A stretch of 64,000 nucleotides of DNA. It comes from an uncultured Eubacteriales bacterium. GTDB lineage: Bacteria; Bacillota; Clostridia; Peptostreptococcales; Anaerovoracaceae. The notes below the pieces were generated by a model that did no database searches, was not told the origin of the DNA, and saw only the letters and a program-made list of their open reading frames with translations. This document shows, piece after piece, positions 1 through 8,644 of the stretch; position 1 is the first letter of the stretch, and each line of letters opens with the position of its first letter. The stretch is from contig UQNJ01000001.1 of assembly GCA_900542295.1 (NCBI GenBank), positions 124,001 through 188,000 on the forward strand, in the 5' to 3' direction. The position numbers and the translations under genes are program-made.

Positions 1-1230
1 AGCTTCTCTGTTTGAAAGTTTCTTGTTGTCCGTGATTCCTGTTTCGGTGGTCCTGTCAATATGAACAAAAGCATTTTCTTCCTGGCCATATGTGTCTGAC
101 TCTGCTTTCACAACTTCGTTATGCGGTATATTCCCCGGAGACAAACCAAAGCTTGCCGCCTCATTGGATGTATGTATGCCGTTTATTCCGTATCCTGTGC
201 CATAATCGGCAGCCTCTTCAAGACCAAAACTTCCCGTAACATTTTCTCTGTTAAACAAAGTATCGTCTTTCATATACCTCAGCACGCTGTTCTTTTCAAT
301 AACCGGCTTTGGTGGCTTGCTCCTGAATGAAAGAAACGGTCTTTTTCTTGTGCTGTCGCCATTTGCTGTAATATCTGCACTGTAATTATTGGCATTTCCA
401 TCTATAATCTTGATTTCTTCTTTCTGTTCAGAAATCACAGAACCGCGTTCAGCAGGCCTTCTTCCCATGTCTCTCACGGAAACTTGATGCCCCTCTTCTA
501 TTACACTTTCTTCAACATCGAGATAAGCATGTTCCTTGGCAAGTTTTCTTTCTTCTACTTTGTTTCCTACCTTTGTTATAAATCTGGAAACAGGTGTATT
601 GATGACAAGCAGCAAACATACTGCCGTAACTACCAGTGAAAAAATCCAGCATCCAGCCATGCCCAGCCATTTTATCAGCCATGACGCTAATATCATGCCG
701 AATAAACCGCCGCTTTTAAGTGTAATACCGTCAACATAAAATTCCTTTATATTAACAGTATTTATTTTTGGTACAGCTGCATCCTCTATAAATGTTGCTG
801 AATTCATGGTGGAAAGCATCAGAAGTATTACCATTAGCAACAAAATTGATTTGACCGATATAGATATTGTTTTTCTTGTAAAAAGCAGTATTCCGAATAT
901 TATGAGATAGAATGGCAGAATATATGCCATAAAGCCAAACAGACCCTTCAGGCAGTCTCCTATCATTTCTCCCAGCTTCCCTGCACCCTCTGTGAATGTT
1001 GCCACTATCAAAAATACGCCGATTGCAATTGCAATTATCGACCATATTTCGTCTATTACACGCCTGTCTGCCATTCTTTCAGACTGAATTTTCTGCGCCT
1101 TTTCTCTGGCCTTAGAACCGGCTTTTGTTGAATTTTTTCGACCGGAAGAACTCTTGCCTGAATTGCTTCCGCCGGACGCTTTATTTTTTGAACCGGGAGG
1201 GCGACCCGGTCCTCGTTTCTTTTCAGTCAT
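1..1230 (-). CDS. ftsK: DNA translocase FtsK/SpoIIIE, N-terminal part (cut by window edge)
   Basis: This is the first 410 codons of a septum-located DNA translocase that pumps chromosome through the division or spore septum; the RecA-like motor and gamma domain lie outside the window. The ATG at 1230 opens a very basic Lys/Arg/Ser/Gly-rich segment of about 50 residues that includes an AT-hook-like RGPGRPPG. Several hydrophobic segments follow between about residues 60 and 190 (the 4TM region), then a long polar linker. The frame stays open to base 1. It is the last visible gene of a minus-strand run asd-uppP-ftsK, 38 bases after uppP. The assignment rests on architecture and on the 4TM-plus-linker pattern, because the motor is not visible. 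Confidence 0.85.
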   Translation of the reverse strand, partial: MTEKKRGPGRPPGSKNKASGGSNSGKSSSGRKNSTKAGSKAREKAQKIQSERMADRRVIDEIWSIIAIAIGVFLIVATFTEGAGKLGEMIGDCLKGLFGFMAYILPFYLIIFGILLFTRKTISISVKSILLLMVILLMLSTMNSATFIEDAAVPKINTVNIKEFYVDGITLKSGGLFGMILASWLIKWLGMAGCWIFSLVVTAVCLLLVINTPVSRFITKVGNKVEERKLAKEHAYLDVEESVIEEGHQVSVRDMGRRPAERGSVISEQKEEIKIIDGNANNYSADITANGDSTRKRPFLSFRSKPPKPVIEKNSVLRYMKDDTLFNRENVTGSFGLEEAADYGTGYGINGIHTSNEAASFGLSPGNIPHNEVVKAESDTYGQEENAFVHIDRTTETGITDNKKLSNREA

Positions 1231-1268
1231 CCTTAAATCCTTTCCGTATCAAAAATCACCTGTGAAAT

Positions 1269-2105
1269 TTATGCAAAGAAAAGTCCGTATCCTATAACTA
1301 TCGCTCCTAAAATCCATACATAATATGAAAAATAACTCAATTTTTTGCCTGAAACTATTTTTATCATTGTTTTTATGGCAATAAGTCCTGATATTGCAGC
1401 TACCGCCATTCCCACAATTATAGGCCCTACATCAGTCATCTGAATTCCGCTTTCGATGGCCGCAGGTGCTTCCAATATCGCAGAGCCTAAAATTGAAGGT
1501 ATGGAAATCAAAAATACGAACTTAACCGCAAAAGCTTTGTCTAAATTGCACAGAAGGCTTCCAAACAGTGTCGAACCGGATCTCGATATTCCGGGGCAAA
1601 TTGCAATACCTTGTATTGTTCCTACAAAAAGGGCATTTCTGTAATTCATCTGACTTATGCCTCTGTTGGAGCGGCCGGTTTTTTCTGCAACTACTAACAG
1701 AATACCGGTTATTATGAGTCCTATTCCTATAGGCACTACCGAATTATACAGACTGTCAAAGAAATCATTAAACAAAAGTCCTATGATTCCTGTTGGAATT
1801 GTTGCAACTATTATCATAACTCCAAGCTTTCTGACTGGTCTTTCTTCTAATCTGAGTCCTTTTCCGGTAACTAAATCTTTAATAGTTATTATCAGCTCTT
1901 TTATCAGTTCCCATATATCTTTCCAATATACGATAAATACCGAAACCAAAGTTCCGACATGCAGCAGAACGGCAAACAGCAGCACATTGTCTTCTTTTAT
2001 ACCGAACCACTGCTGAAGCAGCGCAAGATGTCCCGAGCTGCTTATAGGTAAAAATTCCGCCAGACCCTGTACGAGTCCCAGAACTGTTGCTTCAATGTAT
2101 GACAT
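1269..2105 (-). CDS. uppP: Undecaprenyl-diphosphatase UppP (BacA family)
   Basis: Membrane enzyme that dephosphorylates undecaprenyl diphosphate to recycle the lipid carrier for peptidoglycan and wall polymers; it often confers bacitracin tolerance. At 278 aa it has the usual family length. Both signature regions are present: Q13..E17 followed by PISSSGH (20-26), and PGISRSG at 171-177. The rest is almost entirely hydrophobic helices. The ATG at 2105 has an AAGGAG-type site a few bases upstream. It lies 12 bases after asd and is probably cotranscribed with it. Confidence 0.95.
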   Translation of the reverse strand: MSYIEATVLGLVQGLAEFLPISSSGHLALLQQWFGIKEDNVLLFAVLLHVGTLVSVFIVYWKDIWELIKELIITIKDLVTGKGLRLEERPVRKLGVMIIVATIPTGIIGLLFNDFFDSLYNSVVPIGIGLIITGILLVVAEKTGRSNRGISQMNYRNALFVGTIQGIAICPGISRSGSTLFGSLLCNLDKAFAVKFVFLISIPSILGSAILEAPAAIESGIQMTDVGPIIVGMAVAAISGLIAIKTMIKIVSGKKLSYFSYYVWILGAIVIGYGLFFA

Positions 2106-2117
2106 AATCTCTTCTCC

Positions 2118-3209
2118 TTATTTCTTTTTTATATATCCTTTCGCCTTTAATGTTTCGGCGCACAAAACAGCTCCCCCTGCTGCTCCTCTCACTGTGTTAT
2201 GAGAAAGTCCGACAAATTTATAGTCATATATACTGTCTTCTCTTATTCTTCCTATGGAAATTCCCATTCCCTTATCCCTGTTAACATCTGCTTTTACCTG
2301 AGGGCGATTGTCTTCCTCGAAGTATTTTATAAACTGCTCAGGCGCCATCGGAAGTTTTTCTTTCTGAGGAAATCCACTGTAACTGTGAAGTTTTTCTATC
2401 AGTTCTTCCTTAGTTGGTTTCTTCCTGAATTTCACGAAAGCTGCCGCTGTATGTCCATTCAGTACAGGAACTCTCAGACATTGACATGTTATCTTAGGCT
2501 CCTCAGCCTTTACTATCCTTCCTTCCTGCATATCAACACTGCCCCAGATTTTAAGCGGCTCCTGCTCGCTCTTTTCTTCTTCTCCACCTATATAAGGTAT
2601 CACATTTTCCACCATTTCAGGCCAGGACTTAAAATCTTTTCCTGCTCCTGAAATAGCCTGATAAGTAGTTATTACACATTCGTACGGTTCAAATTCTTTC
2701 CATGCCTCCAATGCCGGAACATAACTTTGAATAGAACAATTCGGTTTTACTGCTATGAATCCTCTCTTTGTACCAAGACGCTTCTTCTGTGCTTCTATAA
2801 TTTCAAAATGCTCAGGATTTATTTCAGGTATTACCATAGGTACATCTTCAGTCCATCTGTGAGCGCTGTTGTTTGAAACTACAGGAGTTTCAGTCTTTGC
2901 GTAAGCTTCTTCGATTTCACGAATCTCTTCTTTGGTCATGTCCACTGCACTGAATACAAAGTCCACTTTTTCTGCAACTTTTTCAACATCATTTACATTC
3001 ATGACTTTTATATCTTTAACAGCATCAGGCATAGGTTTTTCAATTTTCCAACGATCCTTAACGGCATCCTCATAACAAAGTCCTGCACTGCGCTCTGATG
3101 CTGCTATTACCGTCACCTCAAACCACGGATGATCTTCAAGAAGAGATATGAATCTCTGACCTACCATTCCCGTACCGCCTAATATGCCTACCCTTAGCTT
3201 TTCATTCAT
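2118..3209 (-). CDS. asd: Aspartate-semialdehyde dehydrogenase
   Basis: NADPH-dependent reduction of aspartyl phosphate to aspartate semialdehyde, the branch point to lysine/diaminopimelate, threonine and methionine. The N-terminal nucleotide-binding loop GILGGTGMVG (8-17), the catalytic Cys158 in PNCS and the catalytic His253 in NGHTAA are visible. At 363 aa with this spacing it resembles the archaeal/fungal-type branch rather than the shorter classical bacterial branch. It is transcribed divergently from dapA, the next lysine-pathway enzyme, and a well-formed promoter lies between them. Catalytic residues are intact. Confidence 0.95.
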   Translation of the reverse strand: MNEKLRVGILGGTGMVGQRFISLLEDHPWFEVTVIAASERSAGLCYEDAVKDRWKIEKPMPDAVKDIKVMNVNDVEKVAEKVDFVFSAVDMTKEEIREIEEAYAKTETPVVSNNSAHRWTEDVPMVIPEINPEHFEIIEAQKKRLGTKRGFIAVKPNCSIQSYVPALEAWKEFEPYECVITTYQAISGAGKDFKSWPEMVENVIPYIGGEEEKSEQEPLKIWGSVDMQEGRIVKAEEPKITCQCLRVPVLNGHTAAAFVKFRKKPTKEELIEKLHSYSGFPQKEKLPMAPEQFIKYFEEDNRPQVKADVNRDKGMGISIGRIREDSIYDYKFVGLSHNTVRGAAGGAVLCAETLKAKGYIKKK

Positions 3210-3259
3210 AAAAATACCTCTCTATTATCAATTTATTTTAACATAGTTCATAACAATTT

Positions 3260-3288
3260 ATTGTATCACTTTTTTATTGATGTTTCAA
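3260..3288 (-). promoter_or_regulatory. Sigma-A type promoter for asd
   Basis: On the minus strand TTGAAA (3288-3283) and TACAAT (3265-3260) are separated by exactly 17 bases, about 50 bases upstream of the asd start. No start site has been mapped. Confidence 0.6.
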
Positions 3289-3351
3289 CAAAATCGGGCG
3301 GATTGAATATAATAATTTAACACTATTATTCTATGAAAGGATGTGTATACT

Positions 3352-4230
3352 GTGTCATTGTTTAAAGGAACTGCAACTGCACTTATAACTCCCTTTAAAG
3401 ACGGAAAGATAGATTACGTTTCTATGGGCAAGCTTATAGAATGGCAAATAAATCAAGGCATAGACGCACTTGTAATCTGTGGAACTACAGGAGAAGCTTC
3501 CACCCTTTCCATAATGGAAAAAATTCAGCTTGTACGGTTTGCCGTAGACTTAACTGACGGCCGAATACCTGTCATTGCCGGTTCAGGTACAAACAATACA
3601 TCCGCCGCCTCAGAACTTTCAAAATCAATGGAAGATGCAGGTGCTGACGGTCTATTGGTTGTCACCCCGTATTACAACCGATGTACGGAAAGCGGACTTG
3701 TTTCTCACTATGAAAAAATCGCTGACAGTGTGACTGTACCGATAATTATGTATTCCGTTCCATCAAGAACGGGAGTAAACATTACTCCTTCAGCTGTAGC
3801 TTTATTATCTCAGCATCCAAATATAGCAGGTATAAAAGAAGCCTCCGGCAACATATCTCAAATATGTCAAATAGCTTCTTATATTGATGAAGGTTTTGAT
3901 ATGTATTCCGGAAATGATGATCAGACAGTGCCGTTGATGTCACTTGGCGGAATAGGATGTATTTCTACAGTCTCTAACATTATACCTGCAAGGTTTTCGG
4001 AAATGACAAGAAATTTTCTTAACGGAAAATATTTTGAAGCAGGCAAAGAGCAAGTGGCAATAAAGCCGCTTATTGACTCTCTGTTTCTGGAAGTAAACCC
4101 CGCTCCTGTCAAGGCTGCTCTCAGTATGATGCGAATGTGCAGCATGGAATACAGATTGCCCCTTTGTCAGCCAAGCAATAAGACCCAATATATGGTATAT
4201 GATGCGTTAGAAGAGTTCGGCCTTATTTAA
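3352..4230 (+). CDS. dapA: 4-hydroxy-tetrahydrodipicolinate synthase
   Basis: Condenses pyruvate with aspartate semialdehyde, the first committed step to diaminopimelate and lysine (TIM barrel, cytoplasmic). Numbered from the start chosen here, the GTTGE motif is at 44-48, Tyr134 is in YSVPSRTG, and the Schiff-base Lys162 is in GIKEASG. Two in-frame GTG codons exist, at 3343 and 3352. I prefer 3352 because GAAAGG ends 11 bases upstream of it but only 2 bases before 3343, and the product then begins MSLFKGTATAL as expected for DapA (292 aa). It is paired head to head with asd, which makes its substrate. Confidence 0.95.
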   Translation: MSLFKGTATALITPFKDGKIDYVSMGKLIEWQINQGIDALVICGTTGEASTLSIMEKIQLVRFAVDLTDGRIPVIAGSGTNNTSAASELSKSMEDAGADGLLVVTPYYNRCTESGLVSHYEKIADSVTVPIIMYSVPSRTGVNITPSAVALLSQHPNIAGIKEASGNISQICQIASYIDEGFDMYSGNDDQTVPLMSLGGIGCISTVSNIIPARFSEMTRNFLNGKYFEAGKEQVAIKPLIDSLFLEVNPAPVKAALSMMRMCSMEYRLPLCQPSNKTQYMVYDALEEFGLI

Positions 4231-4256
4231 GCTCGATGATTGTAAAATAAAATTTC

Positions 4257-4292
4257 AAAATCCCGGCACGGCTTCTTCGTTCCGGGATTTTT
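4257..4292. terminator. Bidirectional terminator between dapA and eno
   Basis: Inverted repeat AAAATCCCGG / CCGGGATTTT with a 15-base loop, lying between the converging ends of dapA and the enolase gene. A T-run on each strand fits termination in both directions. Confidence 0.8.
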
Positions 4293-4298
4293 ATGAAT

Positions 4299-5558
4299 TT
4301 ATATATTAAAAATTTCCTCTTCTATCCTGAGCAGTCTGTTGTACTTGGCTGTTCTCTCTCCTCTGCATGGTGCGCCGGCTTTTATCCTTTCCATATTGAA
4401 AGCTACGGCAAGATCTGCAACAGTTGTATCCTCTGTCTCTCCTGAACGATGGGAACATATTACTCCGTACCCTGCATTTTTCGATAACTTTACTGCTTCT
4501 ATCGTTTCAGATACAGTCCCGATTTGATTCATCTTTATCAATACATCATCTGCACATCCAAGCTCAATACCTCTTCTGATTCTTGAAATATTTGTTACAA
4601 ACAAATCATCTCCCACCAGCCGCACTTTGCCTTTTAAAGCCTTCGTCATCTTGTTCCACCATAACCAGTCCTCTTCGCCGAGGCCATCTTCAATGGATGA
4701 TATCGGATATTTAAAAATTAGTTTTTCCCAATAATCTATCAGCTGCTTAGAAGTCATTCTTCTTCCTGATTTAGGCAGAACATATTCATCCTCTTTATCC
4801 GTTTTCCATTCTGAAGCAGCCGCATCAATTGCCAGTGAAAAATCCGCCCCGGCTTTATATCCGGCTTTTTCAACTGCTTTTAAAATAAGCTCTATTGCCT
4901 CTTCATCTGAAGAAATTTCAGGCACAAAACCGCCTTCATCTCCCACCGAAACACTTAAATTTCTTTCTTTTAATATCTCAGCAAGACTGTGATATACTTC
5001 ACTGCATCTTCGGAGTGATTCCTTGAAACTTTCCGAGTTTTGAGGTACTATCATAAACTCCTGTATATCGAGCTTTGATGATGGTGCATGACGGCCGCCG
5101 TTCATAATATTCATCATGGGTACGGGAATTCTTCCTGCAGCTTCATTTCCCAAAAACCTATATAGAGGTACTCCTTGCAGCGAAGCAGCCGCCTTGCAGC
5201 AAGCTATTGACACTGCAAGGATACTATTTGCTCCGAGCCTCGACTTGTTTTCCGTTCCGTCAAGCTCAAGCATTAAATTATCAACCGCATATATATCCGA
5301 TATATCTTTACCTTTCAGGGCTTTATTTATGGTTGTATTGATGTTTTCTACAGCTTTTGTCACACCTCTGCCATTATACCTTTTATCTTTGTCTCGTAAC
5401 TCCATTGCTTCAAAGATACCTGTAGAAGCTCCGCTGGGAGAAATTCCTGTTTTACAAATCCCGTTTTTTAAAGTTACCTCGGCTTCTACAGTTGGATTTC
5501 CCCTTGAATCAAGAATTTCTCTTCCTTTTATTTTTTCAATAAGACAGCTGCCTATCAT
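4299..5558 (-). CDS. eno: Enolase (divergent, outside a glycolytic operon)
   Basis: Interconverts 2-phosphoglycerate and phosphoenolpyruvate. All expected active-site positions are present: SGASTG (42-47), His157 in GGRHA, Glu167, Glu208, metal ligands Asp245/Glu290/Asp317, Lys342 in KMNQIGT, SHRSGET (369-375) and Lys393. Around the first catalytic loop the sequence departs from the usual GG(S/A)HADNN form (GGRHAPSSKLD), and IKAGAPCRG differs from the usual tail. Length (419 aa) is normal. The gene is single, with AAGGAG upstream and no gap/pgk/tpi/gpm neighbours, so it could be a second enolase paralogue rather than the main one. Function as an enolase is likely. Confidence 0.88.
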   Translation of the reverse strand: MIGSCLIEKIKGREILDSRGNPTVEAEVTLKNGICKTGISPSGASTGIFEAMELRDKDKRYNGRGVTKAVENINTTINKALKGKDISDIYAVDNLMLELDGTENKSRLGANSILAVSIACCKAAASLQGVPLYRFLGNEAAGRIPVPMMNIMNGGRHAPSSKLDIQEFMIVPQNSESFKESLRRCSEVYHSLAEILKERNLSVSVGDEGGFVPEISSDEEAIELILKAVEKAGYKAGADFSLAIDAAASEWKTDKEDEYVLPKSGRRMTSKQLIDYWEKLIFKYPISSIEDGLGEEDWLWWNKMTKALKGKVRLVGDDLFVTNISRIRRGIELGCADDVLIKMNQIGTVSETIEAVKLSKNAGYGVICSHRSGETEDTTVADLAVAFNMERIKAGAPCRGERTAKYNRLLRIEEEIFNI

Positions 5559-5744
5559 TTAACACTCTCCTTTGTTTCAATTTAATGGCTTTCTCTGTCA
5601 TATTATTTACTCTTTCGTATGAAAAATCCCGACTTTACATAAAACATATGTATGAAAATACGGTAAACCCACCTCTGCCTTGCTGACTATTGTTTATATT
5701 GTACCAACCTCAACATTTCACATGGAACCAAAAATTCCGAAACA

Positions 5745-5785
5745 AAAAATAAAAAACGGCAGATCTTACAATAGTTCTGCCGTTT
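5745..5785 (-). terminator. Rho-independent terminator of rpmF
   Basis: Ten-base perfect stem AAACGGCAGA / TCTGCCGTTT (5754-5763 with 5776-5785), followed on the minus strand by a T-rich run, directly downstream of the rpmF stop codon. Confidence 0.85.
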
Positions 5786-5800
5786 AAAATCCATATGATA

Positions 5801-5977
5801 CTATGCCTGTACTACATCTTTTCCATCATAGTAGTTGCAGTTAGGGCAAACTCTATGAGGAAGCTTAGGCTCATGACACTGCGGGCAAATTGAAAGACCC
5901 GGTGCCTTCATCTTCATGTTAGCGGATTTTCTCTTATCTCTTCTTGCTTTTGAAGTTTTTCGTTTAGGTACTGCCAT
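5801..5977 (-). CDS. rpmF: 50S ribosomal protein L32
   Basis: Small zinc-ribbon protein of the large ribosomal subunit (58 aa). It starts MAVPKRKTSK and has two CXXC pairs, Cys31/Cys34 and Cys44/Cys47, so it is the zinc-binding form. An AAGGAGG site lies 7 to 8 bases upstream of the ATG at 5977. It has its own strong promoter and terminator. In many Firmicutes a DUF177 (YceD/YlbN) gene directly precedes rpmF; here ackA does, and no DUF177 gene is present. Confidence 0.95.
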   Translation of the reverse strand: MAVPKRKTSKARRDKRKSANMKMKAPGLSICPQCHEPKLPHRVCPNCNYYDGKDVVQA

Positions 5978-6069
5978 GTATTACACCTCCTTATTCGCAC
6001 TTCTTATCTGAAGTTCATCCTTTTGCCTCAAACCACGCAAATAAGGATGAAATGATTGTCAACTGCTTA

Positions 6070-6099
6070 AGTATATACTTTAACCGTAGCGTTTGTCAA
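6070..6099 (-). promoter_or_regulatory. Sigma-A promoter of rpmF with structured leader
   Basis: Minus-strand TTGACA (6099-6094), an 18-base spacer and TATACT (6075-6070). The leader then contains an inverted repeat, TTCATCCTT/AAGGATGAA (6041-6049 with 6013-6021), ahead of the ribosome binding site. The repeat has no T-run, so it is a leader structure rather than a terminator. Confidence 0.65.
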
Positions 6100-6146
6100 C
6101 AAAAACTTTGATTTATCTTATATTTTCTGCTTATTATTGCATTAAA

Positions 6147-7352
6147 TCATGCTCTTCCTGTAGTTACGATATTGTAAGTGTCTCTTGCAATCATAAGCTC
6201 TTCGTTTGTAGGTATCATGAGAAGTTTAACTTTAGAATCGTCTGTAGAAATCTCTGTTTCTTTTCCTCTCATCTTATTCTTTACAGGGTCAAGCTTGATT
6301 CCGAGGTTGCCCAGATTATTACATATGATTTCTCTCATGGTAACGTCATTTTCACCTACTCCGGCAGTAAATATTATAGCATCTACGCCATTCATTTCTG
6401 CAATATAGGCTCCGATATAGAATCTTACTTTGTGAGCGAATACCTTCAGTGCTAATGCTGCTCTCTCGTTTCCTTCAGCAACAGCTTCCTCTATATCTCT
6501 AAAGTCACTTGAAACACCGGAAATTCCCAGAACTCCTGATTTCTTGTTGAGAATTTCATTGGCCTTTCCCTGAGGAAGATTTTCTTTTTCTCTGATGTAA
6601 GTAACAATAGCAGGGTCGATATCTCCGCAGCGAGTACCCATTACCAGACCTTCAAGAGGAGTAAAGCCCATAGATGTATCTATGCATTTTCCTCTCTTGA
6701 TTGCAGATACAGATGCTCCGTTACCTAAGTGACATGTTATAAGCTTAAGTTCATCCAGATTTACGTTCATCATTTTTGAAGCTCTTTCTGCTACATATTT
6801 GTGAGAAGTTCCGTGGAAACCGTATCTTCTTATACCATGCTTCTGATAATATTCGTAAGGAATTGCGTATATATATGATTCAGGCGGCATTGTCTGATGG
6901 AAAGCAGTGTCGAATACTCCTACCATAGGTGTATTTGGCATAAGTTCCTGACAAGCTGCAATTCCCAGAAGGTTTGGCGGATTATGCAGAGGTGCAAGCT
7001 CTACACATTCTTCCAGCGCCTTTATTACTTCTTCTGTAATACGAACAGATGAAGCAAATTTTTCTCCTGCATGGACTACTCTGTGACCTACTGCTCCGAT
7101 TTCGTCCATTGACTTTACTACTCCGCATTCAGGATCCTGAATAGCATTCAACACCTGTTCTATTGCATCCTTGTGATCTTTCATAGGAACTTCTGTTTTT
7201 TTCTTATCCATGCCGATTTTCTCATGGGTTATAACAGAACCTTCCATTCCGATTCTTTCTACAAGACCTTTGCATAACAAAGATTCGTTAGTCATATCAA
7301 GAACCTGATACTTAAGTGAAGAACTGCCGCAATTGATAACTAAAACTTTCAT
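6147..7352 (-). CDS. ackA: Acetate kinase
   Basis: Converts acetyl phosphate plus ADP to acetate plus ATP, the main substrate-level ATP step of acetate-forming anaerobes. It is a 401-aa ASKHA-fold protein with NCGSSSLKY near the N-terminus, VGHRVVHAGE, FDTAFHQTMP, RRYGFHGTSHKYV and the GVGEN motif. AGGAGGA-like bases precede the ATG at 7352. No phosphotransacetylase gene lies beside it, so that partner must be elsewhere. It sits between tmcAL, whose product uses acetate, and rpmF. It has its own promoter. Confidence 0.97.
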   Translation of the reverse strand: MKVLVINCGSSSLKYQVLDMTNESLLCKGLVERIGMEGSVITHEKIGMDKKKTEVPMKDHKDAIEQVLNAIQDPECGVVKSMDEIGAVGHRVVHAGEKFASSVRITEEVIKALEECVELAPLHNPPNLLGIAACQELMPNTPMVGVFDTAFHQTMPPESYIYAIPYEYYQKHGIRRYGFHGTSHKYVAERASKMMNVNLDELKLITCHLGNGASVSAIKRGKCIDTSMGFTPLEGLVMGTRCGDIDPAIVTYIREKENLPQGKANEILNKKSGVLGISGVSSDFRDIEEAVAEGNERAALALKVFAHKVRFYIGAYIAEMNGVDAIIFTAGVGENDVTMREIICNNLGNLGIKLDPVKNKMRGKETEISTDDSKVKLLMIPTNEELMIARDTYNIVTTGRA

Positions 7353-7394
7353 ATCTATCCTCCGTATATTTTAATTAACTGATTAACCTTATAT

Positions 7395-7423
7395 ATTATA
7401 AACAAAATTCTCTGAATTTGCAA
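7395..7423 (-). promoter_or_regulatory. Sigma-A promoter of ackA
   Basis: Minus-strand TTGCAA (7423-7418), 17-base spacer and perfect TATAAT (7400-7395), about 42 bases upstream of the ackA start codon. Confidence 0.7.
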
Positions 7424-7464
7424 TAGTTGACCATACTTTTGTTACATATCTTTATTCAAAATTC

Positions 7465-8640
7465 TTATTCACAAAAAGGTCTTCTTAAGTATTCTGAAAA
7501 TCTGTAAAGATCTTTTCCTGCTGCAATATTGTAAATATCTGCTGCCAGAATATCAACAGATATACCATATCCGATACCCTTGAAATTTTTTATGTCTTTA
7601 TTTATGTTTGTAATTATCGGCAGCCTGCATGTCTCTGATTTTTTAACTTCTCTGATATATTCTCTGCCATTACTGCTAAGACCGAGTACTCTGATATAGT
7701 TGTCTGTTTTTTTCTCCCTGTCGATTCCAAGAAGCGTCTGGCAGATAAATCTGTCTATTCTTGTCCTTGTATATCGTTTTGATTTTAATGATTCGGAAAG
7801 TTCCTCCAAATTGCTGCACATTCTTATGGATGCTTTAAGCTTGTTGGCAAGACCTTCTCCTCCGGCAGGTGCTTTCTCCATATCTGTTGAATCAGCGCTC
7901 AAAACTTTGTGACATATCAGTCTGAAATAAACATCTTTATCAACGGGCTCAGATTTCAAAAATATGTTCTTTGCTTCTTCCGGCATAAAGTGGCTTATAT
8001 CTTCATTCTCATTTATCAAAGATCTTATGGCTGTGGCTGAGGCAAATTTTTCTGTCGTTTCAAACTCATTGTATCCGGGGCCTGTCCTCATTATTGTAAC
8101 AGGCAAAGCGTTTGAAATTTTACCTATATATTCAATCGCTAAAATATTATTCGGACTATCCAGAAGACTTGCTGCACTTGCTCCTGTAATGCTCTCAACT
8201 GCAGCTCTTCTGGCCCTTGGATATGACCACCCGTCTTTTGTCTTTTTACTTATAAAGTTTTCTATATACTCGGAGTTTTCTTCTATTACCCGGGCAATTC
8301 CTTTCAGTTCCTCAATATTTCCCGACTCACTTCCAAAAGAAATAAAATCAGCACCTAAGTTCTCAAGTATCTCTACTCCTGCTTCAGCAAAATTATGTGC
8401 AGAATTGCATGCAAAAACGGTCGGTATTTCAATTACAATATCGACTCCGCTTCTTACTGCCGCCTCTGCTCTCTGCCATTTGTCAGCAATTGCCGGCACT
8501 CCCCTTTGCACGAAATTGCCACTCATTGCCGCAATGACAACTTCGGCACCTGTAGCTTTAACAGACTCCTCTATCTGATAAAGATGCCCGTTATGAAATG
8601 GATTATATTCCGCTATTATTCCTACGCTTTTTTTCTTCAT
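7465..8640 (-). CDS. tmcAL: tRNA(Met) cytidine acetate ligase (TmcAL/YlbM family)
   Basis: Family enzyme that activates acetate with ATP and forms N4-acetylcytidine at the wobble base of elongator tRNA-Met. The nucleotidyltransferase signature YNPFHNGH is at 12-19, followed by conserved SGNFVQRG and DIVIEIP. The length (391 aa) is typical. It sits four bases from ylbJ and in the ylbH-ylbN neighbourhood known from Bacillus, which supports the family call. Acetylation activity itself is inferred from the family. Confidence 0.9.
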   Translation of the reverse strand: MKKKSVGIIAEYNPFHNGHLYQIEESVKATGAEVVIAAMSGNFVQRGVPAIADKWQRAEAAVRSGVDIVIEIPTVFACNSAHNFAEAGVEILENLGADFISFGSESGNIEELKGIARVIEENSEYIENFISKKTKDGWSYPRARRAAVESITGASAASLLDSPNNILAIEYIGKISNALPVTIMRTGPGYNEFETTEKFASATAIRSLINENEDISHFMPEEAKNIFLKSEPVDKDVYFRLICHKVLSADSTDMEKAPAGGEGLANKLKASIRMCSNLEELSESLKSKRYTRTRIDRFICQTLLGIDREKKTDNYIRVLGLSSNGREYIREVKKSETCRLPIITNINKDIKNFKGIGYGISVDILAADIYNIAAGKDLYRFSEYLRRPFCE

Positions 8641-8644
8641 GCTT

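Noticed and set aside
2199..2651. 150-aa plus-strand frame inside asd, and similar long frames opposite uppP, eno, tmcAL, nifJ, the amidohydrolase and nhaC.
   Set aside because: Each lies antisense to a well-supported gene, lacks ribosome sites and has composition expected of shadow frames.
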